Shown here piece by piece: positions 49,642-58,556 of a stretch of 60,549 nucleotides of DNA (its first letter is position 1; every line of letters begins with the position of its first letter). Position numbers and translations under genes: made by a program. Origin of the DNA: Gemmatimonadota bacterium (lineage in GTDB: Bacteria; Gemmatimonadota; Gemmatimonadetes; Gemmatimonadales; Gemmatimonadaceae); NCBI GenBank assembly GCA_027622655.1, contig JAQBYI010000017.1:1-60549 (forward strand). The letters are read 5' to 3'. The notes under the pieces are model-generated. The model was not told the origin of the DNA. It searched no databases and was given only the letters and a program-made list of their open reading frames with translations.

Positions 49642-50222
49642 TTGGCCACCTGCGCAAGCTTGTGGATGATGATTTCCGTCATGCCCCAGATCACATGCCC
49701 TTCATAATGAATGGCGTCGCGCCACATTGTGAACCCTCGCGCTGCCACGCGCGTCGAGCGCGTGTTGGCCGGATCGAAAAGCGCGTCGAGCGGCGCCCAG
49801 AAGTGGCCTGACACTTCATTGGACGCGACGATCGCACAATCTCCGTCAATCCGTGCGACGTACGGCCGCACAATCACGGGCGGGAGCACGGGCGTCCGCG
49901 GTCGAAACTCGTCGAGCGGACCAAAGAGTTCGCCGTGCGTACGAAGGTCGATCCCGGTTTCCTCACGGGTCTCGCGCACGACGGTATCGGCAAGATCGTT
50001 TTCGCCCTCGTCACGCCGGCCGCCTGGGAGTGCCACTTGGCCGCTCCACGGATCACGTTCGTGCACTGCACGCAGAATGAAGAGTACTTCCGGAGACTGG
50101 CCGCCGGCGTCGCGCAGAACGATGGCCACTGCGGCCTCCCAGAACGGCTCGTCCCGCTCTGCGTATGTCGGTTGCCGTGCGCGCACGGCCTCCGCGATGC
50201 GCGCAATGCGCGCGGCATTCAT
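49638..50222 (-). CDS. NUDIX hydrolase, CoA-pyrophosphatase (NudL) type
   Basis: The 194-residue protein has the Nudix box GGRRDEGENDLADTVVRETREETGID at about residues 66-91, with REETG intact. LFILRAVHERDPWSGQVALPGG just before it matches the UPF0035 region (LL-x3-R-x-x-x-x-x-GQ-x-x-x-PGG) of CoA diphosphatases. It cleaves CoA derivatives or nucleoside diphosphate compounds in the cytoplasm. It overlaps both neighbours by ATGA, giving a three-gene minus-strand operon of symporter, NUDIX and PAP2. Confidence 0.85.
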   Translation of the reverse strand: MNAARIARIAEAVRARQPTYAERDEPFWEAAVAIVLRDAGGQSPEVLFILRAVHERDPWSGQVALPGGRRDEGENDLADTVVRETREETGIDLRTHGELFGPLDEFRPRTPVLPPVIVRPYVARIDGDCAIVASNEVSGHFWAPLDALFDPANTRSTRVAARGFTMWRDAIHYEGHVIWGMTEIIIHKLAQVAK

Positions 50223-51478
50223 GCCGTGCTCATTCCCGGTTGCACGCGATTGCGGTCGAGCACCACCGCGGTCGCCATGTCAGCCGTGACGTTCGTCGCC
50301 GTTCGGAACATGTCGGGAATCGTGTCCACAGCCAGCAACACGCCAACACCCTCTGCGGGGAGCCCAACCGTGAGCAACACCGGGACCATCATGATGATGC
50401 TTCCACCGGGAATGCCCGGCACGCTGAAGCTCGTGGCCAAGCTGGTGAGCGCGAGCGTGGCGTACTGCGCCGGTCCCAGGTCAATGCCGTAGAGCTTGGC
50501 GATGAACATCGCGCCAATCATCATACCAATCACCGCGCCGACGCGGAACATCGTGATCATCACCGGCAGCAGGAACGAGACGATGGGCTCGCTGAGATGG
50601 AGCTTTTCGCGGGCCGCGGTGAGCATCGCGGGAAACGCCGCGAGCGACGAGCGTGCGCTGAACGCCACGGCCTGAGCCGGGAGGAGCGCGCGGGCAAACT
50701 CCATGATGGGCACGCGCCCGAGCACAGCTGCGGCCGGATACATAACGAAGAGGCAGAACGCCGTGCTCACGGCGCAGACCACCGCCATGTACGTAATGAG
50801 TGCGCCGGCGGCTGCGATGCCGATGCGCGATGCCAGCACGAACGACAGCGCAAAAACGCCGATGGGCGCGGCGACGAGCACTGCGCTCATAACCACGAGC
50901 GAGGCCTCCTGCACGGCCCGCATGATCTTGAGGAGCGCTTCGCGCCGATCGAGCGCGACCTTGGTCAGTGCCGCGCCGAGCGCGATGGAAAAAACAATCA
51001 ACGGAAGCAGCGCGCCGTCGGCTGCGGCCTTCACCGGGTTCACCGGCACCAGGTCCACGAACCACTGCCCCACGGACGGGAGTTGCTTGGCGCCCTCAAC
51101 CGCGTTCGATCCGGCCTGGGCTGCACTCGCCTGAAGCGATGCAGCGGCCGCCGGATCGATCGCGAGCTGTGCGAACACGGCCGGGCCAATCAACATCGAA
51201 AAAACGCCGGCGAGCAGAAGGAGCACAATGAACAGTACGAAGCCCTTCGCGCCGAGCACGGTGACCGTGCGCGTATCAGCGGCCCCACCGACGCCAATCA
51301 GGAGCGACGAGACAACGAGCGGGATGATGGCCATCCGAATGGCCGACACCCAGAGCGTGCCTATTGGCTGGAGGACGCCAACGAGCGTACCGGCCGTATC
51401 GGGACTGGAGGCGGTGACGGCAAGCCCGGCGCCGAGTCCGGCGATGAGCGCAACTAGAACCTTGATGGCGAGTGACAT
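50219..51478 (-). CDS. Dicarboxylate/amino acid:cation symporter (DAACS family)
   Basis: The 419-residue protein shows the GltPh-like pattern: the HP1-type serine-containing loop in LLPAQAVAFSARSSLAAFPAM, the helix 7 motif in FRVGAVIGMMIGAMFIAKLYG, and HP2-type SVPGIPGGSIIMM. The usual helix 7 NMDG is replaced by FRVGA, so cation or substrate coupling may differ. It likely imports C4-dicarboxylates, glutamate or related acids with Na+ or H+. An 11-bp repeat array lies 37 bases upstream of its start. Confidence 0.87.
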   Translation of the reverse strand: MSLAIKVLVALIAGLGAGLAVTASSPDTAGTLVGVLQPIGTLWVSAIRMAIIPLVVSSLLIGVGGAADTRTVTVLGAKGFVLFIVLLLLAGVFSMLIGPAVFAQLAIDPAAAASLQASAAQAGSNAVEGAKQLPSVGQWFVDLVPVNPVKAAADGALLPLIVFSIALGAALTKVALDRREALLKIMRAVQEASLVVMSAVLVAAPIGVFALSFVLASRIGIAAAGALITYMAVVCAVSTAFCLFVMYPAAAVLGRVPIMEFARALLPAQAVAFSARSSLAAFPAMLTAAREKLHLSEPIVSFLLPVMITMFRVGAVIGMMIGAMFIAKLYGIDLGPAQYATLALTSLATSFSVPGIPGGSIIMMVPVLLTVGLPAEGVGVLLAVDTIPDMFRTATNVTADMATAVVLDRNRVQPGMSTA

Positions 51479-51514
51479 CGACGGAAAAAGCTACGCGCGG
51501 ACCGTGAACTTGGA

Positions 51515-51558
51515 TACACCGGGGACACACCGGGGATACACCGGGGATACACCGCGGC
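51515..51558. repeat. 11-bp tandem repeat array (unit TACACCGGGGA)
   Basis: Three full copies and a partial fourth, with one C/T variant. It lies in the 137-bp divergent promoter region between the symporter and glycosyltransferase genes. Confidence 0.92.
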
Positions 51559-51615
51559 GCTCCGCAGTTCCTCCGGCTTCACCAGCAGCAGGTGGGATCA
51601 ACAGGGTTGCAAACG

Positions 51616-52851
51616 ATGCAATGGGATAGAATTCGAATGATGCCGCCCGTCTGGTTCCTCGCTGCGCTCCCCTGGATCGTGCTGCCGGCCGTGTTACTCT
51701 GGCGGGCGCGCGGGTCGGTGGAACTATCTGCATACGAGCCATTCGGCGCGACCGACTCCGCCTCGCCGCCGAGTTCGGCTTCGCAGCCCAGCAGTTCCCC
51801 GCTGGTCAGCATCATCGTTCCCGCCCGCAACGAAGCGCGCAACATCGAGGCGTGCCTCCGCTCGATTCTCTCGACCACGCTCCGTTCTATTGAAGTGATT
51901 GTCGTGGACGATCATTCGAGCGACGGAACCGGTGGGATTGCCCGGCGCATGGCGGCCGGTGATGCACGCGTCACGGTGACAGACGCGCCGCCGCTCCCGG
52001 ACGGCTGGTTCGGCAAACAGTGGGCGTGCCATTCGGCGGTACAAATTGCGCGCGGCACCATCCTGCTCTTCACCGACGCAGACACCAGGCACACGCCCGA
52101 GCTGCTCCCGCGGGCGCTGCAGGCCCTGCACGAGCGCGGCGCCGACCTGCTTAGCGTGATGGGCGCGCAGGAACTGGGCGGGTTCTGGGAGCGTCTGCTG
52201 CAGCCACAGGTTTTCACCTTCATTCTCGGGCGATACGGCAACACCGAAGCAATGAGCCGATCGAACCGGCCCGTGGACAAGATTGCCAATGGTCAGTTCT
52301 TTCTCGTGAAGCGCGCGTTGTACGACAAGTGCGGCGGGCACGAAGCCGTGCGCGATCACGTTGCCGAGGATCTGCGGATGGCACAGGAAGTTTGCCGAGC
52401 TGGTGGCGTGGTGCACTTCGTGGAGGGGCGTGAGTTCCTGAGCACGCGCATGTACGAAGGGCTCGGCGAGCTGATGCGTGGCTGGGGGAAGAACGTCTAT
52501 GCCGGCGGGCGCGATTCGCTGGAGCTCGGGGTCCTGGGCCGTGCGGTGCTGCGGATCGTGTTCCCGGTTCCGGCGCTCTGGAACGTCTGGCCCGTGGCAC
52601 TGGGCCTCGTGGCAGCGACGGGCGTACTGCCGGCGGCCGTGCTCTGGTGGGGAGTCACCTGTTACGCCGCGTCGGTACTCTTCTGGATGATGGTCAATCA
52701 CGAATTCGGCGTGCCGGTTTGGTACGCGTTTCTCTATCCAGTTGCCGCAGCGATGATGGCGTGGTTGCTTGGCGTGGCCGCGCTGCGCGGCGACCGCGTG
52801 GAATGGAAGGGACGCAAGTATCGCTCAGTGGCCGCCGGAGCGCGCCGATGA
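51616..52851 (+). CDS. Family 2 glycosyltransferase, membrane-associated (CrtQ-like)
   Basis: The protein has about 411 residues. An N-terminal hydrophobic segment (PPVWFLAALPWIVLPAVLLW) is followed by the GT-A domain (SIIVPARNEARNIEACLRSI, VVDDHSSDGT, LLFTDADTRHTP, GQFFLVKRALYDKCGGHEAV, HVAEDLRMAQE) and C-terminal membrane helices. The ED and DAD acids mark the metal and catalytic sites. Relatives transfer sugars to carotenoid or lipid acceptors. The start at 51616 is chosen over 51592 and 51637 without a decisive ribosome binding site. The HAD gene follows after seven bases. Confidence 0.85.
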   Translation: MQWDRIRMMPPVWFLAALPWIVLPAVLLWRARGSVELSAYEPFGATDSASPPSSASQPSSSPLVSIIVPARNEARNIEACLRSILSTTLRSIEVIVVDDHSSDGTGGIARRMAAGDARVTVTDAPPLPDGWFGKQWACHSAVQIARGTILLFTDADTRHTPELLPRALQALHERGADLLSVMGAQELGGFWERLLQPQVFTFILGRYGNTEAMSRSNRPVDKIANGQFFLVKRALYDKCGGHEAVRDHVAEDLRMAQEVCRAGGVVHFVEGREFLSTRMYEGLGELMRGWGKNVYAGGRDSLELGVLGRAVLRIVFPVPALWNVWPVALGLVAATGVLPAAVLWWGVTCYAASVLFWMMVNHEFGVPVWYAFLYPVAAAMMAWLLGVAALRGDRVEWKGRKYRSVAAGARR

Positions 52852-52858
52852 TACACCC

Positions 52859-53530
52859 ATGACGCGAGCGCGAAAGCTCCCCGCCCTGCTGTTCGACATG
52901 GACGGCACACTCCTCGATTCCATCGGCCTGATTGTGGAATCGGCGGTGTACGCGTTCGACGGTCGTGAGGGCCCGCGCCCTACCCGCGCCGAGTGGCAGG
53001 CGCTGATAGGCACGTCGCTCGACTCGATGCTCGGTCGCTGGGCTACCGATGAAGCCGACGCCGCGTTCCTGAAGGGGCGATACCGCAAGTTCCAGGTCGA
53101 GAACCACGACCGGTTCGTCCGTCTGTATGACGACGTGGAAAAGACGTTGCGCCAGTTTCACGCCGCCGGCCACCCGATGGCGGTAGTGAGCAGCAAGCTC
53201 GACGGCGGCATCAGGCGATCGATGGACTACTTCGGACTGACGCCGCTGTTCGATGTGATCGTTGGGATCGAGCACACGGTGCATCACAAGCCACACCCCG
53301 CGCCCGTGCTCTACGCGCTCGGGAAACTCGGTGTGGGTCCGCTGGACGCGGTGTTCATCGGCGATTCGCCGCACGACGTTGAGGCGGCGAAGGCGGCCGG
53401 GGTGCGGGTGATCGCGGTGACTTGGGGCGCGTACACGCGGGAAGAGATCGCGCCGACGGAGCCCGAGGCGTGGATTGAGCGGATGGCGGATCTCGCCGGA
53501 CTGCTCAACGGTGCAATAGAACGTCCCTGA
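52859..53530 (+). CDS. HAD-superfamily hydrolase (PpaX/Gph-like phosphatase)
   Basis: The 223-residue protein has motif I FDMDGTLLDS, motif II AVVSSKLDGG, the Lys of motif III in HHKPHPAPV and motif IV VFIGDSPHDVEAAKAAG. The helical cap between motifs I and II is of the PpaX/phosphoglycolate phosphatase type. It hydrolyses small phosphate esters or pyrophosphate in the cytoplasm. It lies seven bases after the glycosyltransferase and is probably co-transcribed. Confidence 0.9.
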   Translation: MTRARKLPALLFDMDGTLLDSIGLIVESAVYAFDGREGPRPTRAEWQALIGTSLDSMLGRWATDEADAAFLKGRYRKFQVENHDRFVRLYDDVEKTLRQFHAAGHPMAVVSSKLDGGIRRSMDYFGLTPLFDVIVGIEHTVHHKPHPAPVLYALGKLGVGPLDAVFIGDSPHDVEAAKAAGVRVIAVTWGAYTREEIAPTEPEAWIERMADLAGLLNGAIERP

Positions 53531-53581
53531 CCGCACGGATCCGGTGATGGTCGGCATCCCGCACACGCCGATCATGCGCGG

Positions 53582-55324
53582 GTGTCGTCACTTCACCGTG
53601 CAGCAGAACTCCTCGTCGGCTCGTCGACGCTCCGTGGCGCCGAGCGTGTGGCAGCATCTCTGGGCTTCGAAGCCCCGCACCCGCTCGACCGCGACGCACG
53701 CGAGCGCTTCGGGTTAGCTGACGAGGCCCGACGCGTATTCGTCGCCGGCCACGCGGGCTCGCTCCGGTGCTGCATCGTTCCGGCAACTGCTGATCAGGTT
53801 GCCCGCCAGCTTGCGGCGCGTTGTGCTGCCCGGCTCGCCGAACGAGCACCGCACGCGCTCTGGTTCATTATCGTCGTGCAGCCGGCAACCAGCACTCTGA
53901 TTCTCGCTCTGCCGCCGCAGGCGGGATCAGGCCGAGTGGCAGCGCTCGTGGTTGATACGCGCCGTGTGCAGGATTCTGACGCGGAGACGCTCGCGGCGAT
54001 GGCCGACGCGACCGCGGGCGGTGACGCGATGACGCATCAGCGTTGGCGCGAGCTCCTTGGACGCGAAGCGCTCACTGGGCGCTTCTATCGCGAACTCGAA
54101 ATTTGTGTGGACGGCCTCGCATCCTCGGCGCGCGGCGGCGCGCCCGACGCGGCCCGGCGTGAAATCGCCCTCCTGTGCACGTCGCGAATCCTGTTTCTCG
54201 CGTTTCTCGAAGCGAAGGGGTGGCTCGATGGTGACAGAGAATTCCTGCGCCACCGGTTCGACGATCGTTGCATACGCGGCGGAAATGTCCATCGCCGCCT
54301 GCTCGACCCACTGTTCTTCGGCACGCTGAACACACCGGTCAGGGCTCGGTCGGAAGCCGCGCGTTCGCTCGGACGTGTGCCGTTTCTCAACGGTGGACTG
54401 TTTGCCCGCGCTCCAGTTGAACGTCGGTGGCGCGACGCCACGCTCACCGATGACGGTATCGGTCGAGTGGTGTGCGGACTCCTCGGGCGCTACCGCGTAA
54501 CCGCTCGCGAAGAGTCCATGTCGTGGAGCGAGGCGGCCATCGATCCCGAGATGCTCGGCCGTGCATTCGAGTCACTCATGGCGACCGATGACCGTCGGCG
54601 ATCGGGCGCGTTCTTTACCCCGCTCCCGTTGATCGAGCGGGTGGCGACTGCCGGCATCGATGAATGGCTCGCGATTCGCGGAGCGTCTGTTGCCGCACGG
54701 GAAGCCGCCCGCAGCGGCGAGCCGATCGCAGAACCTGACCGGTCCGTCGTTCTGGACGGCGTCGCCGACGTGCGGGTACTTGATCCGGCATGCGGCAGCG
54801 GCGCGTTTCTCGTGCACGTACTCGAGCGACTCGCCGACCTTCGCTTCGCGGCCGGTGACCTTCGCCCTACGTCATCACGGAGACGCGATGTGCTCACGCG
54901 CTCGATCTTCGGCGTGGACGTGAACCCAATGGCCGTCTGGCTATGTGAACTGCGCCTTTGGTTGTCGATGGTCATCGACGCTGCCGATCGCGATGGGCTG
55001 GGCGTCGCCCCCCTTCCGAACCTCGACCACCACGTGCGGGTTGGCGACGCGTTGTCGGGGCCTGCGTTCGGCGCACACCCAGCATCGACGCGGGCGCCAG
55101 CCCTCGCCGATCTTCGCCGCCGCTATTCTGCCTCCGTAGGCGTACGCAAGCGATCGCTCGCCCGGCTGCTGGACGCGGAAGAGCGGCGTGAAGCGTTGGC
55201 CGACGTCGGAAGTGAACTCACCAGCCTGGCAGCGCGACGCCGCGATCTACTCGCCGCGCTTCGCGGCCGCGACCTGTTTCACGCGCGACTGACGCCATCC
55301 GCCGGCGCTCATTTACCTTCTTAA
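53582..55324 (+). CDS. Truncated Eco57I-type N6-adenine DNA methyltransferase
   Basis: The 580-residue protein has an N-terminal helical region with MLGRAFESLMATDDRRRSGAFFTPLPLIERV and the SAM-binding motif I LDPACGSGAFLVHVLERL (about residue 400), then SIFGVDVNPMAVWLCELRLWL. The frame ends SAGAHLPS just where the catalytic NPPY/F motif and target-recognition domain should come; relatives run to 1000 or more residues. The DNA after 55324 shows no continuation in any frame, so this is a breakpoint truncation. Without NPPY it should not methylate DNA. GTG is the start. Confidence 0.75.
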   Translation: MSSLHRAAELLVGSSTLRGAERVAASLGFEAPHPLDRDARERFGLADEARRVFVAGHAGSLRCCIVPATADQVARQLAARCAARLAERAPHALWFIIVVQPATSTLILALPPQAGSGRVAALVVDTRRVQDSDAETLAAMADATAGGDAMTHQRWRELLGREALTGRFYRELEICVDGLASSARGGAPDAARREIALLCTSRILFLAFLEAKGWLDGDREFLRHRFDDRCIRGGNVHRRLLDPLFFGTLNTPVRARSEAARSLGRVPFLNGGLFARAPVERRWRDATLTDDGIGRVVCGLLGRYRVTAREESMSWSEAAIDPEMLGRAFESLMATDDRRRSGAFFTPLPLIERVATAGIDEWLAIRGASVAAREAARSGEPIAEPDRSVVLDGVADVRVLDPACGSGAFLVHVLERLADLRFAAGDLRPTSSRRRDVLTRSIFGVDVNPMAVWLCELRLWLSMVIDAADRDGLGVAPLPNLDHHVRVGDALSGPAFGAHPASTRAPALADLRRRYSASVGVRKRSLARLLDAEERREALADVGSELTSLAARRRDLLAALRGRDLFHARLTPSAGAHLPS

Positions 55325-55686
55325 TGATGGTCGCTGGCTTTTATGGTTTGCAGCTTGGACCCCAGCGCTTTGCTTGGCGTACGTTGACGCGCTCTTACTA
55401 GAGCGTTTTCCTCCTCGCCAACGCGCTCCGTGAGGAGTGTTTGCCTCCTTTAGTTAGCGCGCTTTTCCTCAAGGAATAAGATGCTGAAGAACTGGGGGGC
55501 TGAGCAGCATCTTCAGACAACAGTTGATGCGCTCTCGGCACGTTAAGAGCCGATACAACCTTATACTCATCTTCTCGCTAAGGACCAGCTCTTCTTTAAA
55601 CACTGCTGAGCGCCCGTGCATGCTTTGAACATCCCTGCGAGCATCACGTGGGGCTTTACACGAAGTAGGCTCAGTTTCTCCTTCTC
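55325..55686. other. Non-coding, compositionally foreign block after the methyltransferase
   Basis: About 360 bases with many stop codons in all frames, T-rich compared with the flank. Small inverted repeats are CGCTCT/AGAGCG near 55390-55406, CTCCTC/GAGGAG near 55411-55436, and AAGATGCTG (55478-55486) with CAGCATCTT (55505-55513). I cannot assign it to a known element. Confidence 0.5.
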
Positions 55687-56477
55687 ATGGATGCTGATGT
55701 GTCAATTAAGATAAGTCGCGCAAGACGTGGAGTTGCTTCCCTTGCAGCACTTTTCCTCGCTGCCCAAGTGGTGGGCAGCCCACCAACGACGCGGAACGCC
55801 GTCGGGTATGTCCCGTTTCTAGTTGAAAGTCAGGTGATGACTCGGGGGTCAACGGTCACGCAGCAACCTTCAGCTTCGACTCCACGTTCGCACGGAGTAC
55901 ACGCACGAGCAAGGGCAGGTGGCGGAACCCTTTGATGCGACGGAACTGGGCTGCGAGCGCGTTCAGCGACGACCACGGTGACACCTGGCGGATGGGACAA
56001 GTCGTCGGGCCCGATGCCGACGAAAATAAGAGTGTGGAACTATCGGATGGCCGCCTGCTACTATCCATTCGCGCGCGACCCGTCCGCAAGGTCGCCTGGT
56101 CGTCTGATGGTGGCGCGACATGGACGGGTCTTCGTGACGAACCAGCGCTTGTTGATCCCGCCAATAATGGATCAATCATCCGCGTGCATCCCGATGCGCC
56201 GGCTGGTGCGTCTGAAGCGCGCCAACTACTCCTCAGCCACACCGAGAGTCCGGACCGCCGTGAGAATCTCGTCATCCGGATGTCGTGTGATGATGGCGCT
56301 ACGTGGCCGATGCGCCAAGTGGTGGAACCTGGACCGATCGCGTACTCCACCGTGACCCGCCTGCCGGATGGCCGCTTCGGCTTGCTCTACGAACGGGGCA
56401 GCGTTGATGCAATCGTGTACGCCTCGTTCGATCTGGCGTGGCTCGGCGGCGGCTGCCCAGCGATTCCGCCGAGATGA
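55687..56477 (+). pseudogene. Broken secreted sialidase (BNR repeats), interrupted by a transposase remnant
   Basis: The 5' piece (from 55687 or GTG 55699) encodes a signal-like RGVASLAALFLAAQVV and VGYVPFLVESQVM, resembling the N-terminus of secreted BNR sialidases. The 3' piece (about 55960-56477) has three Asp-box repeats, SDDHGDTW, SSDGGATW and SCDDGATW, and AYSTVTRLPDGRFGLLYERG with the catalytic-type Tyr. The FRIP region and most of the catalytic propeller are missing; in their place are about 105 bases that read on the minus strand as a transposase end. The pairing of the two pieces is inference; the Asp boxes are plain. Confidence 0.55.
55856..55960 (-). mobile_element. Transposase C-terminal remnant (IS256-like?)
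   Basis: The minus-strand frame reads LNALAAQFRRIKGFRHLPLLVRVLRANVESKLKVAA and stops (TGA at 55856), in the style of transposase C-termini (FRRIKGxRxLPxLV). It sits within the broken sialidase. No terminal inverted repeats were identified. Confidence 0.4.
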
Positions 56478-56801
56478 TGCAGGTTGAGACATGCGACGAC
56501 TCGCGGCTAGGACCCCACGCTCAGGCTCACGCTAACGTCACTGAGTTCGTTACTGATTATTCATGAGCCGAACCCCGCGGGGCATGTACGCGCTGCGCGT
56601 GTACCAGGCGCGCGATGGCGTATCGTCAAGGCTGTTATTTGACGCGGAACTCGGCCGGGAGCGGCTGAGAGCGGCCGCAAGTGCGCACTCCATTGAACTA
56701 CATGGCCGCAGACGCTGCAAGTTGAAGGTCGTTACTCACGGGTCAGTTCATGCGGGCTAGATTTCCCCTCTCGTTCTCATCTATCAAACCAACGACAGCC
56801 C
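56478..56801. other. Intergenic region between sialidase remnant and sulfatase
   Basis: A 65-codon frame at 56563-56760 (plus) is open but basic and without recognisable homology; I do not call it a gene. The sulfatase leader with CTCATCTATCAAACC lies at the end. Confidence 0.4.
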
Positions 56802-58325
56802 ATGCCACACCTGTCACGAAGGAAATTCATCGGAGGTCTTGCGGTCGGGGGGGTCGGCCTTGCCGCGGGCAGCTGGTATTTGCTGCGAGACGAAACAATC
56901 CCCTTTCCGGCGTCACGTGCGATCGATGAAATCGTCGGGCTCGATCAGGCTTTTACGGGCCGCCCGCCAAATATCATCCTCGTCAACTGCGATGACCTCG
57001 GATACGGTGATCTTGGGTGCTACGGGAGTACCGCGGTCAAGACCCCGCGGATCGATGCGTTAGCGCAGCAGGGTGTGCGGTTCACGGACTTCCACGCCTG
57101 CGACTCGGTCTGTACCCCTTCGCGCGCCGGGCTCCTCACCGGGCGATATCCGAAGCGGATGCGACTTGATTTTCCATTGATGCCCAGCACGGCATCGCTG
57201 AAAGTCAAACTCTTGAATCGGGCAGGATTCGTTGCTGGTGCGGCTGGAGTTATGGACATGGATTCTGAGGTCGGCGCCGAGGGGCTGGATGCCTTTGAGG
57301 TCACCATCGGAGAGGCATTGCAGCGGCGTGGGTACCGCACGGCCATAATCGGCAAGTGGCATCTTGGCGACTTTAAGAATGCTCCGCGATTTCATCCGCT
57401 CGAACATGGCTTCCAGAGTTTCTTCGGCGTGCCGCACAGCAACGACATGAGCCCCTTCCCACTGTACCGGAATCGGGAGGTGATCGAAGCCGAGATTGTG
57501 GACCGCACTAAGCTGACCGGCCTCTACACCGACGAAGCGATCCGTGTCATCGAGGCGAACAAGGGCACGCCATTCTTCCTCTATCTCGCCCATACCTACC
57601 CGCACCGACCGTTAGCCGCCTCAGCTCAGTTCAAGAATGAGTCGGACGGTGGCGCGTACGGCGATACGATCGAGGAGATTGACTGGAATATGGGCCGACT
57701 GATGGAGGCGCTGACGCGGAACGGCCTCGACAAGAACACTCTCGTGCTCTTCACCAGCGATAACGGCCCTTGGTACGATGGTAGCCCAGCTGGTTTTCGC
57801 GGGCGCAAGGGGCAGAGCTTCGAGGGCGGTCATCGAGTACCGATGATTGCCCGGTGGGAGGGGACGATTCCGCGTGGCACGGTGTGCGATGCACCGACGA
57901 TGAATATTGACACCTTCCCCACGTTTCTCTCCCTCGCCGGCATCCGGATTCCGTCGGACCGTCTGATCGATGGCGTGTCCATGGTGGATCTGTTTACGCA
58001 TCCCGCCTCGTCACCATCGACGAATCCCCGAGAGCTTTATTTCTACCACCAGGGCACGCTTGAGGGCATACGATCTGGCGATTGGAAGTTGATCCGAAGC
58101 GCCAACCACTACGTTTGGCCGATGCCGGTCAACGGGACGCTCGGTCGGCTGAGTCGACAGACCACGGGTCCGCTCCCGCTGCTGTTCAACCTGAGAACAG
58201 ATCCCGGGGAGGCGTATAACGTAGCGGGGCGATACGCGGAGCGAGTGCGGGAACTGACGGCGGTAATGCAGCGATGGGAGGCGGACCTGGTGCGCAACCC
58301 GTTTGGACTCAGCCCCGCGATCTGA
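56802..58325 (+). CDS. Tat-exported sulfatase (arylsulfatase family)
   Basis: The 507-residue protein begins with a twin-arginine signal SRRKFIGGLAVGGVGLAAGS. The sulfatase signature CTPSRAGLLTGRYPKR (Cys about residue 104, converted to formylglycine by a maturase) and metal ligands in NIILVNCDDLGYGDLG, FTSDNGPWYDG and GKWHLGD are all present, so it looks intact and active. It removes sulfate from organic esters, probably glycans, in the periplasm. It needs a formylglycine-generating enzyme, not encoded here. Together with the broken sialidase it hints at a former host-glycan or algal-polysaccharide locus. Confidence 0.9.
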   Translation: MPHLSRRKFIGGLAVGGVGLAAGSWYLLRDETIPFPASRAIDEIVGLDQAFTGRPPNIILVNCDDLGYGDLGCYGSTAVKTPRIDALAQQGVRFTDFHACDSVCTPSRAGLLTGRYPKRMRLDFPLMPSTASLKVKLLNRAGFVAGAAGVMDMDSEVGAEGLDAFEVTIGEALQRRGYRTAIIGKWHLGDFKNAPRFHPLEHGFQSFFGVPHSNDMSPFPLYRNREVIEAEIVDRTKLTGLYTDEAIRVIEANKGTPFFLYLAHTYPHRPLAASAQFKNESDGGAYGDTIEEIDWNMGRLMEALTRNGLDKNTLVLFTSDNGPWYDGSPAGFRGRKGQSFEGGHRVPMIARWEGTIPRGTVCDAPTMNIDTFPTFLSLAGIRIPSDRLIDGVSMVDLFTHPASSPSTNPRELYFYHQGTLEGIRSGDWKLIRSANHYVWPMPVNGTLGRLSRQTTGPLPLLFNLRTDPGEAYNVAGRYAERVRELTAVMQRWEADLVRNPFGLSPAI

Positions 58326-58345
58326 TTCGTATTGAAAAGCTCGGT

Positions 58346-58503
58346 CTAGCCGGCCTTGCGTTCAGCGTCCAGCGCCGCCGCCATCTCGAGCGCCTCAAGC
58401 ACTACCGTCGTCTGCAACGTGGGGCGCATCGCCCAGCCGACAACGCGGCGACTGAAGACATCGACGACAACGGCCAGATAGAGGAAGCCCGCGGCGGTCG
58501 CTA
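58346..58503 (-). mobile_element. IS3-family transposase (OrfB) fragment
   Basis: The minus strand encodes LATAAGFLYLAVVVDVFSRR followed by VVGWAM and stops at 58346. This is the DDE integrase-core region around the second catalytic Asp (L-Y-L-A-V-V-x-D-x-F-S-R-R). Both the N-terminal part and the later catalytic Glu region are missing. Confidence 0.8.
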
Positions 58504-58556
58504 GTAGTTCGCAGTTGGATCGGCAGTGTCAGATCCCGCATCGAATCCGCGAGACA

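Noticed and set aside
55411-55462. Possible integron attC site (CGCCAAC ... GTTAGCG)
   Set aside because: The core sites do not fit RYYYAAC/GTTRRRY, and no integrase gene or second site is present.
56563-56760. 65-residue protein before the sulfatase
   Set aside because: There is no ribosome binding site, no homology and basic random-like composition; described only as an open stretch.
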